A DNA stretch of 64,000 nt from Hemicentrotus pulcherrimus (taxonomy: Eukaryota > Echinodermata > Echinoidea > Camarodonta > Strongylocentrotidae): NCBI GenBank assembly GCA_003118195.1, contig BEXV01000417.1, positions 29,336-93,335 of the forward strand, written 5' to 3'. The translations under genes were made by a program, and so were the position numbers. The notes beneath the pieces are model-generated. The model ran no database searches, was not told where the DNA came from, and was given only the letters and a program-made list of their open reading frames with translations. This document shows positions 12,401 through 63,965 of this stretch, piece by piece. Numbering within the stretch: position 1 is the first letter of the stretch; each line of letters starts with the position of its first letter.

Positions 12401-13308
12401 GTTTTTAGCACGAACGTCATCTGACATATATTGAAATATTGACACAGTATCAATTATTGCTGAAAGTCTTTTATTCTTTCTTGCTTAAATCAATAGACGA
12501 CTGTATATGAAATAAAAGAAGGAATGTAGACGAGTGTCTAAGAACTTAAAGAAAGGACAGGTATCCAATAGTGTGTATGAGCCTTTCTGATAGGCCTATA
12601 TCGATTAGTGTACAACAGACTACATCATTTTATAAGGTATAGTTCAATAGTACATTAAATTCACCGTCGTGCTTCATTTGCAATAATACCCCTCAAACAG
12701 TATGATACATATAACTGCACGTTGTCTGATATAACGTACAATACAGTACGTACTACCTCGCTTTGTGGTAAAATAAATCACAGATTTAAACTTCGATATA
12801 AATTTGCAAAATTCTGCTATTTTTCATTCATAACTATGCACATGTGTAAATTAGTTTGCTGTAAATTTTTTTTTTTTTTTTCTTCATTTCTTTGCAAATC
12901 CTGCATCTAATCTAAAAACAGGAAGTTACAGTGAAAATGTTTAAGAAATCTGTCCAATGAAGCTTCCTAAAATTTATATCTAGAAGTGCCACCGTGATAT
13001 CGTCCCTTCTTTAAAAGAAAATAAGCATCATTTTCACGTACTTTGCTTCAGGTTAGCCTTAGTAGTGATCGAGTTGACAAGAGCACCATCAAGATTTGCT
13101 GTGATTATCAAGGACTGGTTGTGAGGAACCGACAAAATCGCGATGCCATCGGGTCCAGTGAAAGCCGAAGCTATTTTCGTTGTACCAAATTGTGACAAAG
13201 GATCGGCGACGAATGCCGAGATTTCTGTATCTGGTGCTACGGCATCTACAGAAGGATCCTCATGGCTAATGGCAACGACTGTCAGATTGATCAACGGTGG
13301 TACGTAGT
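281..13308 (-). CDS. Gene 2: partial rearranged paralogous exon array (16 open exons, both ends undetermined)
   Basis: These sixteen exons are paralogous to gene 1 and lie just downstream of its stop on the same strand. Order of transcription is A, B, C, D, E, chimeric F/TSP-EGF, cbEGF, TSP-EGF, cbEGF, TSP-EGF, cbEGF, TSP-EGF, A, B, C, E. Every exon is a multiple of three, is open, and joins in phase 1, giving 2,517 bases. The N-terminal nephronectin-like EGFs and the CCP exons are missing, and no start codon exon or promoter was recognised between 13.3 and 18 kb. The array continues past position 1, where F-G-H copies would be expected. It could be a second gene with a distant or alternative promoter, a set of downstream exons used by gene 1, or a recently formed pseudogene. 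Intact frames and splice sites argue against long decay. Confidence 0.6.
467..959. other. Intron, no gene seen
   Basis: AT-rich intron between exons E and C of the third copy, homologous in patches to 8110-8530 and 20450-20870. Nothing coding recognised. Confidence 0.6.
960..1360. other. Unrelated insert replacing microexon D in the third copy
   Basis: Homology to the D-exon region (8.5-8.9, 14.5-14.9 and 20.85-21.2 kb) stops near 960 and resumes near 1355 at AACTAGTAATCATAATCCC. In between are G-rich and C-rich blocks and, near 1035, CTGGATCCACGCCTG, which looks like a transposon end. The rest is unrecognised. Confidence 0.5.
1558..1671 (-). CDS. Gene 2 exon C (third copy)
   Basis: 38 codons, phase 1-1. 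GLRVRNRRLVQIEFYGVNLT, FEHIPEPIAVLNG. Acceptor GCAG intact; donor is GTCCGT instead of GTCAGT, which weakens it. No microexon D follows; phase allows direct joining to exon E. Confidence 0.7.
1786..1870 (-). pseudogene. Partial duplicate of exon C with dead acceptor
   Basis: The first 85 bases of exon C are present, but the acceptor CAG is CAA and the 3' part is missing. Intron to its right matches the 10836-10950 region. It lies next to the intact exon C at 1558-1671. Confidence 0.7.
2025..2100. repeat. SINE-like remnant shared by three paralogous introns
   Basis: GGCATGGGTTGAAATCCCAC resembles a tRNA-type B box. Homologous text occurs at about 11000-11060 and 21660-21720, at the same place relative to exons B and C, so the insertion predates the duplication. 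Confidence 0.4.
2187..2321 (-). CDS. Gene 2 exon B (third copy)
   Basis: 45 codons, phase 1-1. ENIVTIPIASYEELNLFRWL, FAFVSREEGTAQYKVSIPS. Acceptor ACAG and donor GTAAAT intact. Confidence 0.8.
2322..3097. other. Intron between exons A and B of the third copy
   Basis: Noncoding. Part (about 2560-2790) matches 22540-22770, both containing GCATTGATGGTAACT and a CCATCAGTGGTAAGT tract. It lacks the DR1-rich element found in the gene 1 intron. Confidence 0.6.
3098..3367 (-). CDS. Gene 2 exon A (third copy)
   Basis: 90 codons, phase 1-1. The peptide is identical to gene 1 exon A (24113-24382), and the DNA differs only at rare positions, for example GGATCGGCG here against GGATCAGCG there. Flanking intron is also near-identical to about 3480. 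Confidence 0.85.
3368..4030. other. Intron, no gene seen
   Basis: Left part follows the exon A flank of gene 1; right part (3760-4030) matches 29300-29578 beside the TSP-EGF exon. Confidence 0.6.
4031..4204 (-). CDS. Gene 2 thrombospondin-type EGF exon
   Basis: 58 codons, phase 1-1. CVDRPCSEGVVC, loop, CGDCPEGYHGDGENC. Paralog of 29579-29752, with similar flanking intron. Confidence 0.85.
4379..4562. repeat. CT/CA-rich microsatellite
   Basis: Mixed (CT)n and (CA)n tract in an intron. The paralogous introns have shorter versions at about 6228-6315 and 28560-28700. Confidence 0.85.
4886..5014 (-). CDS. Gene 2 cbEGF exon
   Basis: 43 codons, phase 1-1. DIDECAENKFEC, CINLPETYMCTC, GYYGHGRVC. 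Second copy of the 28963 type in this array. The usual G of the PGTY turn is replaced by E. Confidence 0.85.
5140..5310 (-). CDS. Gene 2 thrombospondin-type EGF exon
   Basis: 57 codons, phase 1-1, donor GTAAT. CSDTPCFPGVQC, NPPEIILQYTC, CPPGYRGDGDEC. Paralog of 27427-27597. Confidence 0.85.
5623..5751 (-). CDS. Gene 2 cbEGF exon
   Basis: 43 codons, phase 1-1. DVDECLLEIDKC, CNNLPGTYDCFC, GFYGNGRVC. Paralog of 27953-28081. Confidence 0.85.
5910..6080 (-). CDS. Gene 2 thrombospondin-type EGF exon
   Basis: 57 codons, phase 1-1, donor GTATG. CSDLPCFPNTQC, loop, CDECPQGYVGDGTFC. Paralog of 28240-28410. Confidence 0.85.
6677..6805 (-). CDS. Gene 2 cbEGF exon
   Basis: 43 codons, phase 1-1. DIDECAENTFEC, CINLPGTYMCTC, GYFGDDKVC. 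Paralog of 28963-29091, including the GTT-rich tract beside the donor. Confidence 0.85.
7317..7475 (-). CDS. Gene 2 chimeric exon: FAM171-like exon F fused to the tail of a thrombospondin-type EGF exon
   Basis: 53 codons, phase 1-1. First part is exon F (VWVKDGTGIIEQDQDTD, MLVWNYEATHFTWWAAGKP). After QVQNSC it switches to GNHGDGDNCV, the end of the TSP-EGF exon type seen at 29579 and 4031. The downstream intron also follows that TSP-EGF type (compare 7120-7310 with 3842-4025). The fusion removes the phase-2 end of F and allows splicing straight into a cbEGF exon. Only two cysteines remain from both parents, so the EGF fold itself is lost. Confidence 0.8.
7917..8102 (-). CDS. Gene 2 exon E (second copy), FAM171-like
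   Basis: 62 codons, phase 1-1. RAELVALDIAGMMELHVFKT, ITQPVTITIPI, SAGDSMDAWYFDEDHG. Donor GTAAAT present. Confidence 0.75.
8606..8653 (-). CDS. Gene 2 microexon D (second copy), RGD changed to RRD
   Basis: 16 codons, phase 1-1, intact CAG acceptor and GTAAG donor. Reads PSPRRDFGTTINGEP, so the RGD of gene 1 is lost although the exon itself is usable. Confidence 0.7.
8902..10526. mobile_element. hAT-like non-autonomous element filled with a GGGGCAC minisatellite
   Basis: Left end CAGGGGCGGCC and right end, reverse complemented, CAGAGGCGGCC, flanked by ATAATAAT (8894-8901) and ATAATAAC (10527-10534), which look like an 8-bp target duplication with one mismatch. Inside, most of the length is a degenerate tandem repeat of roughly 20-30 bases built on AAAAGGGGCACTTAT. 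Poly-G/poly-C stretches sit inside each end and one N is at 8944. The paralogous sites near 14888, 1365 and 21225 lack the insert. No transposase frame. Confidence 0.65.
10717..10830 (-). CDS. Gene 2 exon C (second copy)
   Basis: 38 codons, phase 1-1, donor GTCAGT. CLRIRNRRLVQIEFYGVNLT then FEHAPEPIAVLNG. Splice sites intact. Confidence 0.75.
11432..12066. other. Assembly gap (635 N)
   Basis: Run of N in the intron between gene 2 exons B and C. Sequence content and true length are unknown. Open frames spanning it are meaningless. Confidence 0.99.
12219..12353 (-). CDS. Gene 2 exon B (second copy)
   Basis: 45 codons, phase 1-1. ENVVTIPIASYEELNLFRWL, FAFGSREEGTAQYKVYIPP. Acceptor ACAG and donor GTAAAT both present. 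Lies just left of exon A and right of the assembly gap. Confidence 0.75.
13042..13308 (-). CDS. Gene 2 exon A (second copy)
   Basis: 89 codons. YVPPLINLTVVAISHEDPS, TGPDGIAILSVPHNQSL. The usual acceptor CAG has become CTG; the next AG lies three bases further in, so the exon is one codon shorter and stays in frame. Donor GTACGT intact. Confidence 0.7.
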
Positions 13309-14220
13309 CTTCAGCATTTATCAAGGAAATAAGAATTTTGGATGGGTATTGATGGAAACATGGATAATGAAGAAAGAAAATAATCATTGCCTAATAGGAT
13401 GAAATTTATCATATTTTGTCAACAACAAAATAAAACTGGCTACGAGACTATACAGACTAACACTTATATAATTCTGATCACTGTTACTCTTGAAATCGTC
13501 AAAGATCACATCCGAACTGAAAAATTAATTGGATGAATTATAAATATCAACGGAAAGCTTATAAGCCATACATTACAATTATATCAATTATATGCAATTT
13601 TAGTGTCTGTCAGAGGAGTATCAGCTGCTCTCTGAAAACTCAAAATCTAAAGCTTTTAAAATCGGAAATTGTCGATCTAAAGACATCATCTCATGTGGAG
13701 TACGCATATTCCCAATGACTTAGCTTTAATCAAGCACGGCTCATCGCCGGTTAATGGATGAACCGATCGGGTCCACATGTTATGTCGTCACTGTTACTTG
13801 ACCCCTGTTGACCCGTTCTTTGGAGGGGTGCGGAAAATGAGGTTTTAACTTGCTCTTGTGCAATAATGAAAGGTTAAATACGTTTATTCTTTTATATTTG
13901 TATTCTACATTCATTCAGTTTTCCATTTATATTTTTTAAAAAATATTAGATAGGGTCTTTAAGTACATAAAATGTAGATTCAACCTTACCTTAGATTTAT
14001 CTATTTATCCATATTGTCTTAATCTCTCACTATCGTATTGATAGTGACGTATATACTATAATGGTACATGTATGTTAATCATAATTGTATAGATAAACAT
14101 GTACATGTATAGCGAAAAACAATTGGATTCATTTTTAAACCGAGTTGAGCGTAAATGTGCTAGAAAAATAAACGCATGACTACAAAGGACGAAAGACTAG
14201 AAGGGGTAGGAAAGGATGAA

Positions 14221-14268
14221 AGAGAGAGAGAGAGAGAGAGAGAGCGAGCGTGAGAGAGAAAGAAGAGG
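14221..14268. repeat. (GA)n microsatellite
   Basis: Long AG dinucleotide run with minor interruptions. Confidence 0.9.
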
Positions 14269-14593
14269 CGTTCAATCAAATGTAAACTATTTTTTCAATC
14301 ACTTTTGACCAGGCCTGAGGGGTACATCGGAAATATTGACCTAGCTAAGGTCATATTGCCCCGAGTCGAATACATGGGCAATATGATCAAGTACTGTATA
14401 ATATAGATTGTATTACGGTCAACACCATAATTCACTTATTCATTATTACATACGATGAAAAAATGCTCTTCTCCTATTTAGTTGGCACATTCCCTCAGGC
14501 TGCCAATTGGATTTTGATAGATATCATATCAATTTATTTCACTTCAATTTAACTTTCAGTTTTCTACTCATAAATTCCTACTTCAAATCTTAA

Positions 14594-14641
14594 GAGGTTC
14601 TCCATTAATGGTTGTTCCAATATCTCCACGTGGACCAGGAC
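14594..14641 (-). pseudogene. Relic of microexon D with destroyed donor
   Basis: Encodes the same PGPRGDIGTTINGEP core with a good CAG acceptor, but the donor G|GTAAG has become C|TTAAG. Flanks are homologous to those of the D exons at 8606 and 20933. Splicing from this copy would fail. Confidence 0.75.
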
Positions 14642-15062
14642 CTGAATGATTATAAATAACAAGATAAATGCGACTACATCTCTAATATCCTTCTTCCTAT
14701 ATTTAGTTAGCGCATTCCTGCTACATATTAATCTGATTAACTGTTCCATTTAAACTCTCATCTTATGACTTGTCTCATAATTCCGCTTAATTTACCTCCC
14801 TGTGTTCATCTTATTCGTTGATTTTCACACGACATAATTTCTTTCATTCTGTCATCTGCAGGTATACACATCTGAGTACTAGTAATCATAATAATCCCTT
14901 ATTGACCAATATCTGTGCCTCACGAAAACATTCTCTATATAATTCTCTATTTAAATTCCGGAAATAAACGTTTGCGATCATAATTTTTTGTTTAAGTATA
15001 ATCAAATTAAATCAATATAAAAACTCACTCCGGCGAAATTAGTCATGTAGTTTTAAATCACT

Positions 15063-15079
15063 GACCTGCATTGAGCACA
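15063..15079 (-). pseudogene. Short relic of the 3' end of module exon C
   Basis: GACCTGCATTGAGCACA matches the donor end of exon C at 21380-21396, then homology breaks off. It lies in a degraded copy of the 20.7-21.4 kb region. Confidence 0.55.
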
Positions 15080-15645
15080 TAAGAAGTTAATGGAAATAAA
15101 CTGATAAAGAGATTGGGAAAGAGAGAGAGAGAGAGGGGGGGTGAAAAGAAAGGGTGGGGTTGAATCGTCGAGTACAATTCCAATTGTCTTCACTGAAGAA
15201 CATAAAGAAAAATACTTTAACGCAAATACATCGCAATTCCTAATAACACAGATTAGAGGGGATACATTTTATTGTCACGAAACTTCCAAAATAGACTGAG
15301 CCACAAAATTTCAAACAATATATTTAGGTATTTATAATTTATTAATGCAATCACAATGATGGTAATTTACAAATTAAAAATAGACTTATATATCTCTTCC
15401 ACGACTTCTAACCTTTAACTATAAAGATTTGTTAGATATCAAGGAAGTACAGATCGACGCCCATTGTTATATTAAATTAGGAAGTTTATAGAGAGCATTC
15501 ATTTATTATATTGCATAATATGTTTTTTTTAATAGTTAATCGTTTATTTTTCTCATTCATCAATCTGTTTTCTCTTCATATATATCAATCTATTTTCCAA
15601 TCGATCCATTGATCTATCAATCCATACGTGGCCGTGTGTACTTAC

Positions 15646-15726
15646 ATATAACTGTGACACCATCACCCGAGTAACCTTCAGGGCATTCTGCGCCTTCATA
15701 TGGCCATACACACGGCTGTGTGTTCT
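15646..15726 (-). pseudogene. Relic of thrombospondin-type EGF exon (gene 1 exon 20 type)
   Basis: Reads CPEGYSGDG in the frame expected from exon 20 and still has a GTAAG donor before 15646. The cysteine after GDG has been lost, and homology stops near 15726, so the first half of the domain and its acceptor are gone. Not usable as an EGF module. Confidence 0.7.
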
Positions 15727-16540
15727 TTTTTTTTTAAAGAAAGAAATATCACACCATATGTAAACATTTAATGGAGGATAATCCAGCAATGTACGTAATG
15801 CTGACTGTGACATGCCATTTTAAGAGGAACAGATGTTTGTGTGAATGTTTCATATCCTTGAAACGAAACAACCATTCTTCTTATAGAACCACAAGTAGCG
15901 TAAATTATACAATCACTAACAATTAACATTTACAGGAGATACAATGCTATAATAATATCACATTCAATGGAAATAACATTCCAAAAATAGTAGAATCTAT
16001 GAGAAGGAGAAGTATGGATTAAGGCGATGTAGATTAATGTCGTGAAATAACTGTTAAGAGACATGGGTGGAAGGTTAAAAGGTAGTTACATAATGGGAAA
16101 TAAAATATTTCCGAGCAAAATATTAAAAAATGTTAATAACATCTCAATGCATAGATTAGTGTAAACAAATCATTGCCATTAGCACGCATAAGATTGCAAG
16201 AAATTCACTACGATAGACAAAAAATAGTTACATACATCCCTTTGTAGAAATACAGCATGTGTACGAAAACCAAATATTTATAACTTATTATATACATTGC
16301 AATAATGCTGATTCAACCAACAAACTTCACATGATAAATGAGGGGAGGGGTCTAACTCCTGGATTTTTGTTTGCAGACGATAAACTATATTAATGGGGTT
16401 GTTTGTGGATGGGGAGAGGTAAAGAAAGTAACTCCTAGCATTTTGGAGTACCATATTACCCGCATAGGAGAAGGAGGATTCATGAAGTAGAGAAAGGAAG
16501 AAGGGAAGGGTGTATTCCTCATTGTGTGTCATGATTTCGA

Positions 16541-16720
16541 TAATAATTATGATGATGACGATGTTGATAATGATGATGATGATGTTGATAATGATGATGA
16601 TGATGATATTGATGACGAAGATGGTGATGATGATATTGATGAAGAAGATGGTGATGATGATGATGATGGTGGTGGACGTTTTGGTAATGGTAGTGGTGAA
16701 AGAGGTGGTGGTGGTAGGGG
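16541..16720. repeat. (GAT)n/(GATGAC)n microsatellite
   Basis: Degenerate trinucleotide repeat grading into GGTGGT. It creates open frames of Asp, Met or Ser runs in several frames, which are not genes. Confidence 0.9.
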
Positions 16721-17865
16721 ATCTGGTTGTGTTAATTGTTTAACTCTAATTATGATTACAAAACGATAAAATGATGAACCCAGATTTCTTAACTCAAACA
16801 GGTGAAAGGTCAACTAGGGCCAAAATCAAAAGTGAGACGTGTCCGAAAAGGACCTCATACAAAAAATGAAAGTCAATTACAAAACAAATTGTTTTAAAAT
16901 CATTATTTACTGCAAAAACAAGGATTACTATTTACCTATATCAATTAAATTTTTGCCTCTCCCTCCGCCTTTTTTCTCCTATGTTCTTGGAAAAACTTGT
17001 ATATTTATGATTAGTCACTAAAACTTGATACGTTATTACTCAAAATCATACCATTACTTTTGTAAGGGCCTTTCTTTTTTTAAATCGAAACAGCAGTTTG
17101 AATCATTGCAGCATGATAAATAGTATTAATAATGTTTTATTCCATTCCACTGAAACAAAGGTTAATCAATATAGGAGCCATACAATATAATCAAAGAGTT
17201 AAACGAAGAAATAACATTAACAAGCACCAATATTTTACATTGTATTTGATAAATCATTACACATTAACATATCTATACATATATGCTTCACCTCAGTAGA
17301 ACGGCCTACAAATAGTGCGATATTTACCATGTAGTACAGAAATATCTACACAAATATTAGAATATTAAGGCCACTATAACCGAATTGAATGGCCCCTCCC
17401 GGGCCTTCCCTCAGTGATGCTATGCTCATAATTTCTATCACTTACGATCAGTGACATTATCGTCTGTATAATTACAGATCGTGGGGCTCGAATTTCGAAA
17501 TTTTGCCTACTAAATGGCAATAACATCACTTGCGACTAAATCCTTAAATACCTCGAGTCCACAAAAGATTTAAATTAAGATATAAAAAATAAAGATAAAA
17601 TGTTTACACAACTCGCATTCAAACTGAACGTCTGACATAAGTTATATATATCTTGATACGGGAAATTTTAGTTTTAGAGAAGAGCCCATGCACAGAAAAA
17701 GTTTTAAAAATCTATACCAATAGATTATTTACCCTATTTTTCAAGTGTACATATTTTACACCATATGTATATATTCAACACCATATGTAATATAAATATA
17801 AAGAAGGAATAGTATTCGACTGAGCTAACTATACCCATAGATACACATAACCACAACCTATATGT

Positions 17866-17871
17866 TTTATT
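17866..17871 (-). terminator. Candidate poly(A) signal of gene 1
   Basis: TTTATT on the plus strand is AATAAA on the minus strand, about 140 bases after the stop codon. A canonical hexamer at a plausible distance, but in AT-rich DNA it can occur by chance. Confidence 0.4.
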
Positions 17872-18010
17872 TTTATCTTGAAAAAAGTTTTGAGCAATAC
17901 TTGGGTCAGCAAAGAAGCAATTAGCACCAAAATGTACTTTACATAAATGGTTTTCGAATAAGTTGATCTCATTATAACTTCTGATACTATAATTCTTATA
18001 TCTCCGAGTT

Positions 18011-59454
<41,444 letters not shown>

Positions 59455-61546
59455 CTGTTAAAAGAAAGAAAATAAAATGATATAAGTTGTCATTAGAGCT
59501 AGAGATAAAGGCAAATATAGATCAAAATGTAATGCAATAATCACGTGGAATGCGTTATCTTCTACGAAGTACAGCGTTATGAAATACTTGAAAACATGTT
59601 TTGATGACAACGCAAAAACAGTTGAGGAACGATGAGACCACCCAGGTAAAATGTTGCTTTTTAATCTCATGAACTAGATATTTTTCATGAGTTAAAAAAT
59701 AAATGTAACATTTTCCACGATATCAACCACAAACAATTCGATCACTGACATTACCAATTAAGTCTTCGTAACTTCCTTACAGAGTAAAAAAAGTACCAAA
59801 ATTGTCCAGACTTTATCTCGGCAACATTCATGATACAAAATGTCAGTTACTAACGTATTTCTTTATTCACCATGTCTATTGTTTATATTTATGCATCATT
59901 TAATATGTATATGTTTTCTCATTGGGTAATTTATGTGCATATTTCATGCATTTTCACTATTTCTAACTCCCCAAATTAGTACATAGGCCTCAATATTGTT
60001 TCTCACGTTCACCAGCTTCCTGCCCTTTTCTGCCATTGTTACAAATCCCGCCTCTACTGTACACCTATCACCCTCGCCTGGATTCCTAAAAAGCCCAAGT
60101 CGCATGCATATGTTCCCAATCAGTTAGGAAGTTGAAATGCATATTTCAGGTCAAACCTATTGGCATTTTGTGTCAATCTCAATCACGGCATAAATCCATT
60201 TTACCAAACAACTCTATCACTTATCTCAATAACAATTTCATATTGTATGTATAAGAGATGTGTTTCCGGTCCAGCTTATATCACTTATTCCACTTTGGTC
60301 ATATTTTCCCCCTGGGTACGGGTTTCTAAAGTGGGCTTGTGAATAATGAAATTGTATCAAATGTATTGTGCCAATAACCCTCCTATTACCAGAAATTGTG
60401 TTCCTTCGGAATACAAATTTCTTTCAAATCAATCCAGTTTTACTAAAAGTTCATTCAAACAATTTCTCCGACCATTGGTAGCGATGTTGAAATCCAACAA
60501 CGACAAACGATACTTATTTTTTCATTCATCTTTGTACAAACAATTCGTTCCCAATGTTTGTATTTACTAAATGAAAAAAAATACTGACCCCTTTTCTTTT
60601 GCTTTCACAATCAACTTCAATCTCTATTCATCTTACATGAAGAAGAGGTTTCTTCCAGTCAATCCTGTATGCTGCGACTTCTTTAGAAGAAGTCAAAGTG
60701 AACAATTTGACATATTTGAGACCTGTCTATTGTAGAAGACGAAGGGGCACAAAAAGGAGGGGAAAGTCACTTTGTATGACCACCATCAACCAAGCATGTC
60801 AACTTTTCTGGAAAACGAGGTATTCACACCAAATTGGCGGGTTACAGTTGATTTGTCTTGCTATCAGTCTGATCTTTACATTGTTTGGCCACCTTTGTAG
60901 CCATCACAATCATATCTGTTCATGCAGCAACGGTCAGACAAGAAAAGATATTATACGGGACTATAATATCTGTTGTCCAGTGATACCTGGTTGGCGACGT
61001 GTGGTCAGTCTGCGTTCAAACGGTCCTAAACGCTGACCGATATGTTGTCCAAAAGTTGACCGTTTAGTGGCCTTTTATAATTCCTTTTGATAAAAAAGGG
61101 AAATGGCTTCCGACTTTGCAAGTAGATAACTACGGTTCGTTTATGGTCTTTTAAGTTGTATGATTTCTCTGTTTCCCCGAACGAGGACGGACCTATACGA
61201 ATGAACAAACGAAATCATTGATTGTGCAAGAAATCCAACAAGTTAACGAGTTTGTTTGTGTACTTTATCTATACCGTTTCTAAATGTTACTGACTGGAAA
61301 TGATCTATTCAGAATTAATGGACAGGATAGAACCCAAATGAAATTGTGTGAACTTATTTTTGGCAAATAACCATCATAGAGCGTATCTAAAGCGGAATGT
61401 ATTGCGCGAATCAACTTGACAGGCACTCAGGCAGTGTCTGTGAAAATCACAGTTCAGTGTTCTCTTGTATAGAGATCATACAGCGACAATCGGGTAGTAA
61501 ACGCACACACACACGCGCGCACACGCATTCTTACACCCACACCCAC

Positions 61547-62642
61547 AGTCTCTCGACGCTCACAATGCTTTTTTGTATCGAGTTCGGCTGTCTTGTCCAA
61601 TAGTGTTGTTGAACTGGAGACAGGACATCGCCTTGCCGCACTTGATTAGCCACCAAGGGAGTGCCTTTGAGCATCTTGAAACGGGAACGCTTGTTTCGCT
61701 TAAACAAAAGCACACACTAACAGACTTTCACATCTAATTACTTCTATCTTGTATAGAAATTGAGGCCCTACCATTTGTAACAGAAATTCAGATCACATTC
61801 CTATCACCATGTATAAATAAGAATAATGTGATACAAGATGTTTTTTTTTTTTAGTTCCTCGGGCGATAGATACACAAGATATTATAACCCTACTCACGTC
61901 TCAGAAAGAGAAAAGACAAAGGGTGATGAAAATCGTAGTCAGTGCATTATTTCAGACATGAAATAAACAATTATGATAGCATCTTTATAGGGCCCTTGAG
62001 GCAAGGGATCGAGATCAGAAAAACATGAACATTCATGAAACTGCCTGTGTATGTTATTGATAGCACGTAGTGCTGACATCTTCAAGTAGTCTCCGTACAC
62101 TGCGGGTCCTAGGCCCCCACAAGGGAATCCTCCCGGTATCTTTCTTTCTAGAGATAACACCAACCAACAGGTGGGTGAATTCAGAAGGTGTGACGAGTCT
62201 AGTGAAACTGCGGAGGCGGGGAAGACTAAAAGGCCTATAAGAAAGCAGGGAGAAATCACCTTCAACCCGCCACCTAGTCTGCAAGCACAGACTCTAAGTT
62301 GACACTTTACCACACTTCCTAAAAACCTTGAGGACATGTACAGCATTTTCAAAATCAATATAGGAAATAGGGACGGGGAGGTTCATGTAGTCTTTGATAC
62401 CGATGACTTAAGTCTACCGAGAGGATAATTCAGAAAAGTCTCTTTATTTTGAGGTAACAATGATAATAACGAAAGTGAAGAAATATAGTATTTGAAGATA
62501 TTTAGGAGCTTTCTACATAGCATTCTATTCTGCTATCAAGAAATGAAAAAGAAAGTGCAGAATTAAAGGAAGGAAAAACCATTACTATCATTGTAATAGT
62601 CTAATAATAATTAAAGACCTTAAGATAGTAAATCACATTAAT
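61547..62642. repeat. 1,096-bp block, copy 1
   Basis: Identical, as far as compared, to 62645-63740 (offset 1,098), including a T12 run. Open frames inside it occur in both copies but resemble no family I can name. Confidence 0.9.
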
Positions 62643-62644
62643 TN

Positions 62645-63740
62645 AGTCTCTCGACGCTCACAATGCTTTTTTGTATCGAGTTCGGCTGTCTTGTCCAATA
62701 GTGTTGTTGAACTGGAGACAGGACATCGCCTTGCCGCACTTGATTAGCCACCAAGGGAGTGCCTTTGAGCATCTTGAAACGGGAACGCTTGTTTCGCTTA
62801 AACAAAAGCACACACTAACAGACTTTCACATCTAATTACTTCTATCTTGTATAGAAATTGAGGCCCTACCATTTGTAACAGAAATTCAGATCACATTCCT
62901 ATCACCATGTATAAATAAGAATAATGTGATACAAGATGTTTTTTTTTTTTAGTTCCTCGGGCGATAGATACACAAGATATTATAACCCTACTCACGTCTC
63001 AGAAAGAGAAAAGACAAAGGGTGATGAAAATCGTAGTCAGTGCATTATTTCAGACATGAAATAAACAATTATGATAGCATCTTTATAGGGCCCTTGAGGC
63101 AAGGGATCGAGATCAGAAAAACATGAACATTCATGAAACTGCCTGTGTATGTTATTGATAGCACGTAGTGCTGACATCTTCAAGTAGTCTCCGTACACTG
63201 CGGGTCCTAGGCCCCCACAAGGGAATCCTCCCGGTATCTTTCTTTCTAGAGATAACACCAACCAACAGGTGGGTGAATTCAGAAGGTGTGACGAGTCTAG
63301 TGAAACTGCGGAGGCGGGGAAGACTAAAAGGCCTATAAGAAAGCAGGGAGAAATCACCTTCAACCCGCCACCTAGTCTGCAAGCACAGACTCTAAGTTGA
63401 CACTTTACCACACTTCCTAAAAACCTTGAGGACATGTACAGCATTTTCAAAATCAATATAGGAAATAGGGACGGGGAGGTTCATGTAGTCTTTGATACCG
63501 ATGACTTAAGTCTACCGAGAGGATAATTCAGAAAAGTCTCTTTATTTTGAGGTAACAATGATAATAACGAAAGTGAAGAAATATAGTATTTGAAGATATT
63601 TAGGAGCTTTCTACATAGCATTCTATTCTGCTATCAAGAAATGAAAAAGAAAGTGCAGAATTAAAGGAAGGAAAAACCATTACTATCATTGTAATAGTCT
63701 AATAATAATTAAAGACCTTAAGATAGTAAATCACATTAAT
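62645..63740. repeat. 1,096-bp block, copy 2, beginning right after an N
   Basis: Starts immediately after the single N at 62644 and repeats copy 1 without visible change. The junction at an N suggests a false tandem duplication made during scaffold joining. Confidence 0.9.
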
Positions 63741-63849
63741 AGAAATAATTTGTATACACCGCATATAATAAAGCACATTACATTATAGCACATAACGCAT
63801 AACAGAGAAATATAGGGTACCAAGACCCTTTTACTTGTTTACAACAACT

Positions 63850-63965
63850 GAAATAAATATGTTTTCAGAGTGGACTTCAACTTATATATTGTGTCAAAGT
63901 TTCTAAGTGAGTCTGGGAGGCTATTCCATTAAAGGAGGGCAGCATGGACAAATGAAGGTTCACTA
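63850..63965. repeat. Probable dispersed repeat
   Basis: GTTTTCAGAGTGGACTTCAA and GGAGGCTATTCCATTAAAGG with GGGCAGCATGGA resemble dispersed repeats I associate with sea-urchin and other marine genomes. Recognition by look only. Confidence 0.35.

Larger units (their letters stand above)
13309..18010. other. Region between gene 1 stop and the gene 2 array
   Basis: Holds the 3' untranslated region of gene 1, three broken exon relics, GA repeats at 14221-14268 and 15119-15138, and a GAT-type microsatellite at 16541-16720. No promoter, first exon or signal-peptide exon for gene 2 was recognised. 15080-15640 and 16720-17700 contain nothing I can name. Confidence 0.6.

Noticed and set aside
16510..16813. 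Overlapping open frames of Asp, Met or Ser runs
   Set aside because: They are translations of the GAT-type microsatellite.
61531..61713. Minus-strand frame containing VRQGDVLSP, similar to a reverse-transcriptase motif
   Set aside because: Only one short motif is seen with no flanking RT blocks, so a retroelement call is not supported.
61939..62358. 139-codon minus-strand frame, repeated at 63037-63456
   Set aside because: The repetition reflects the duplicated block; no domain or family motif, and no splice context, could be recognised.
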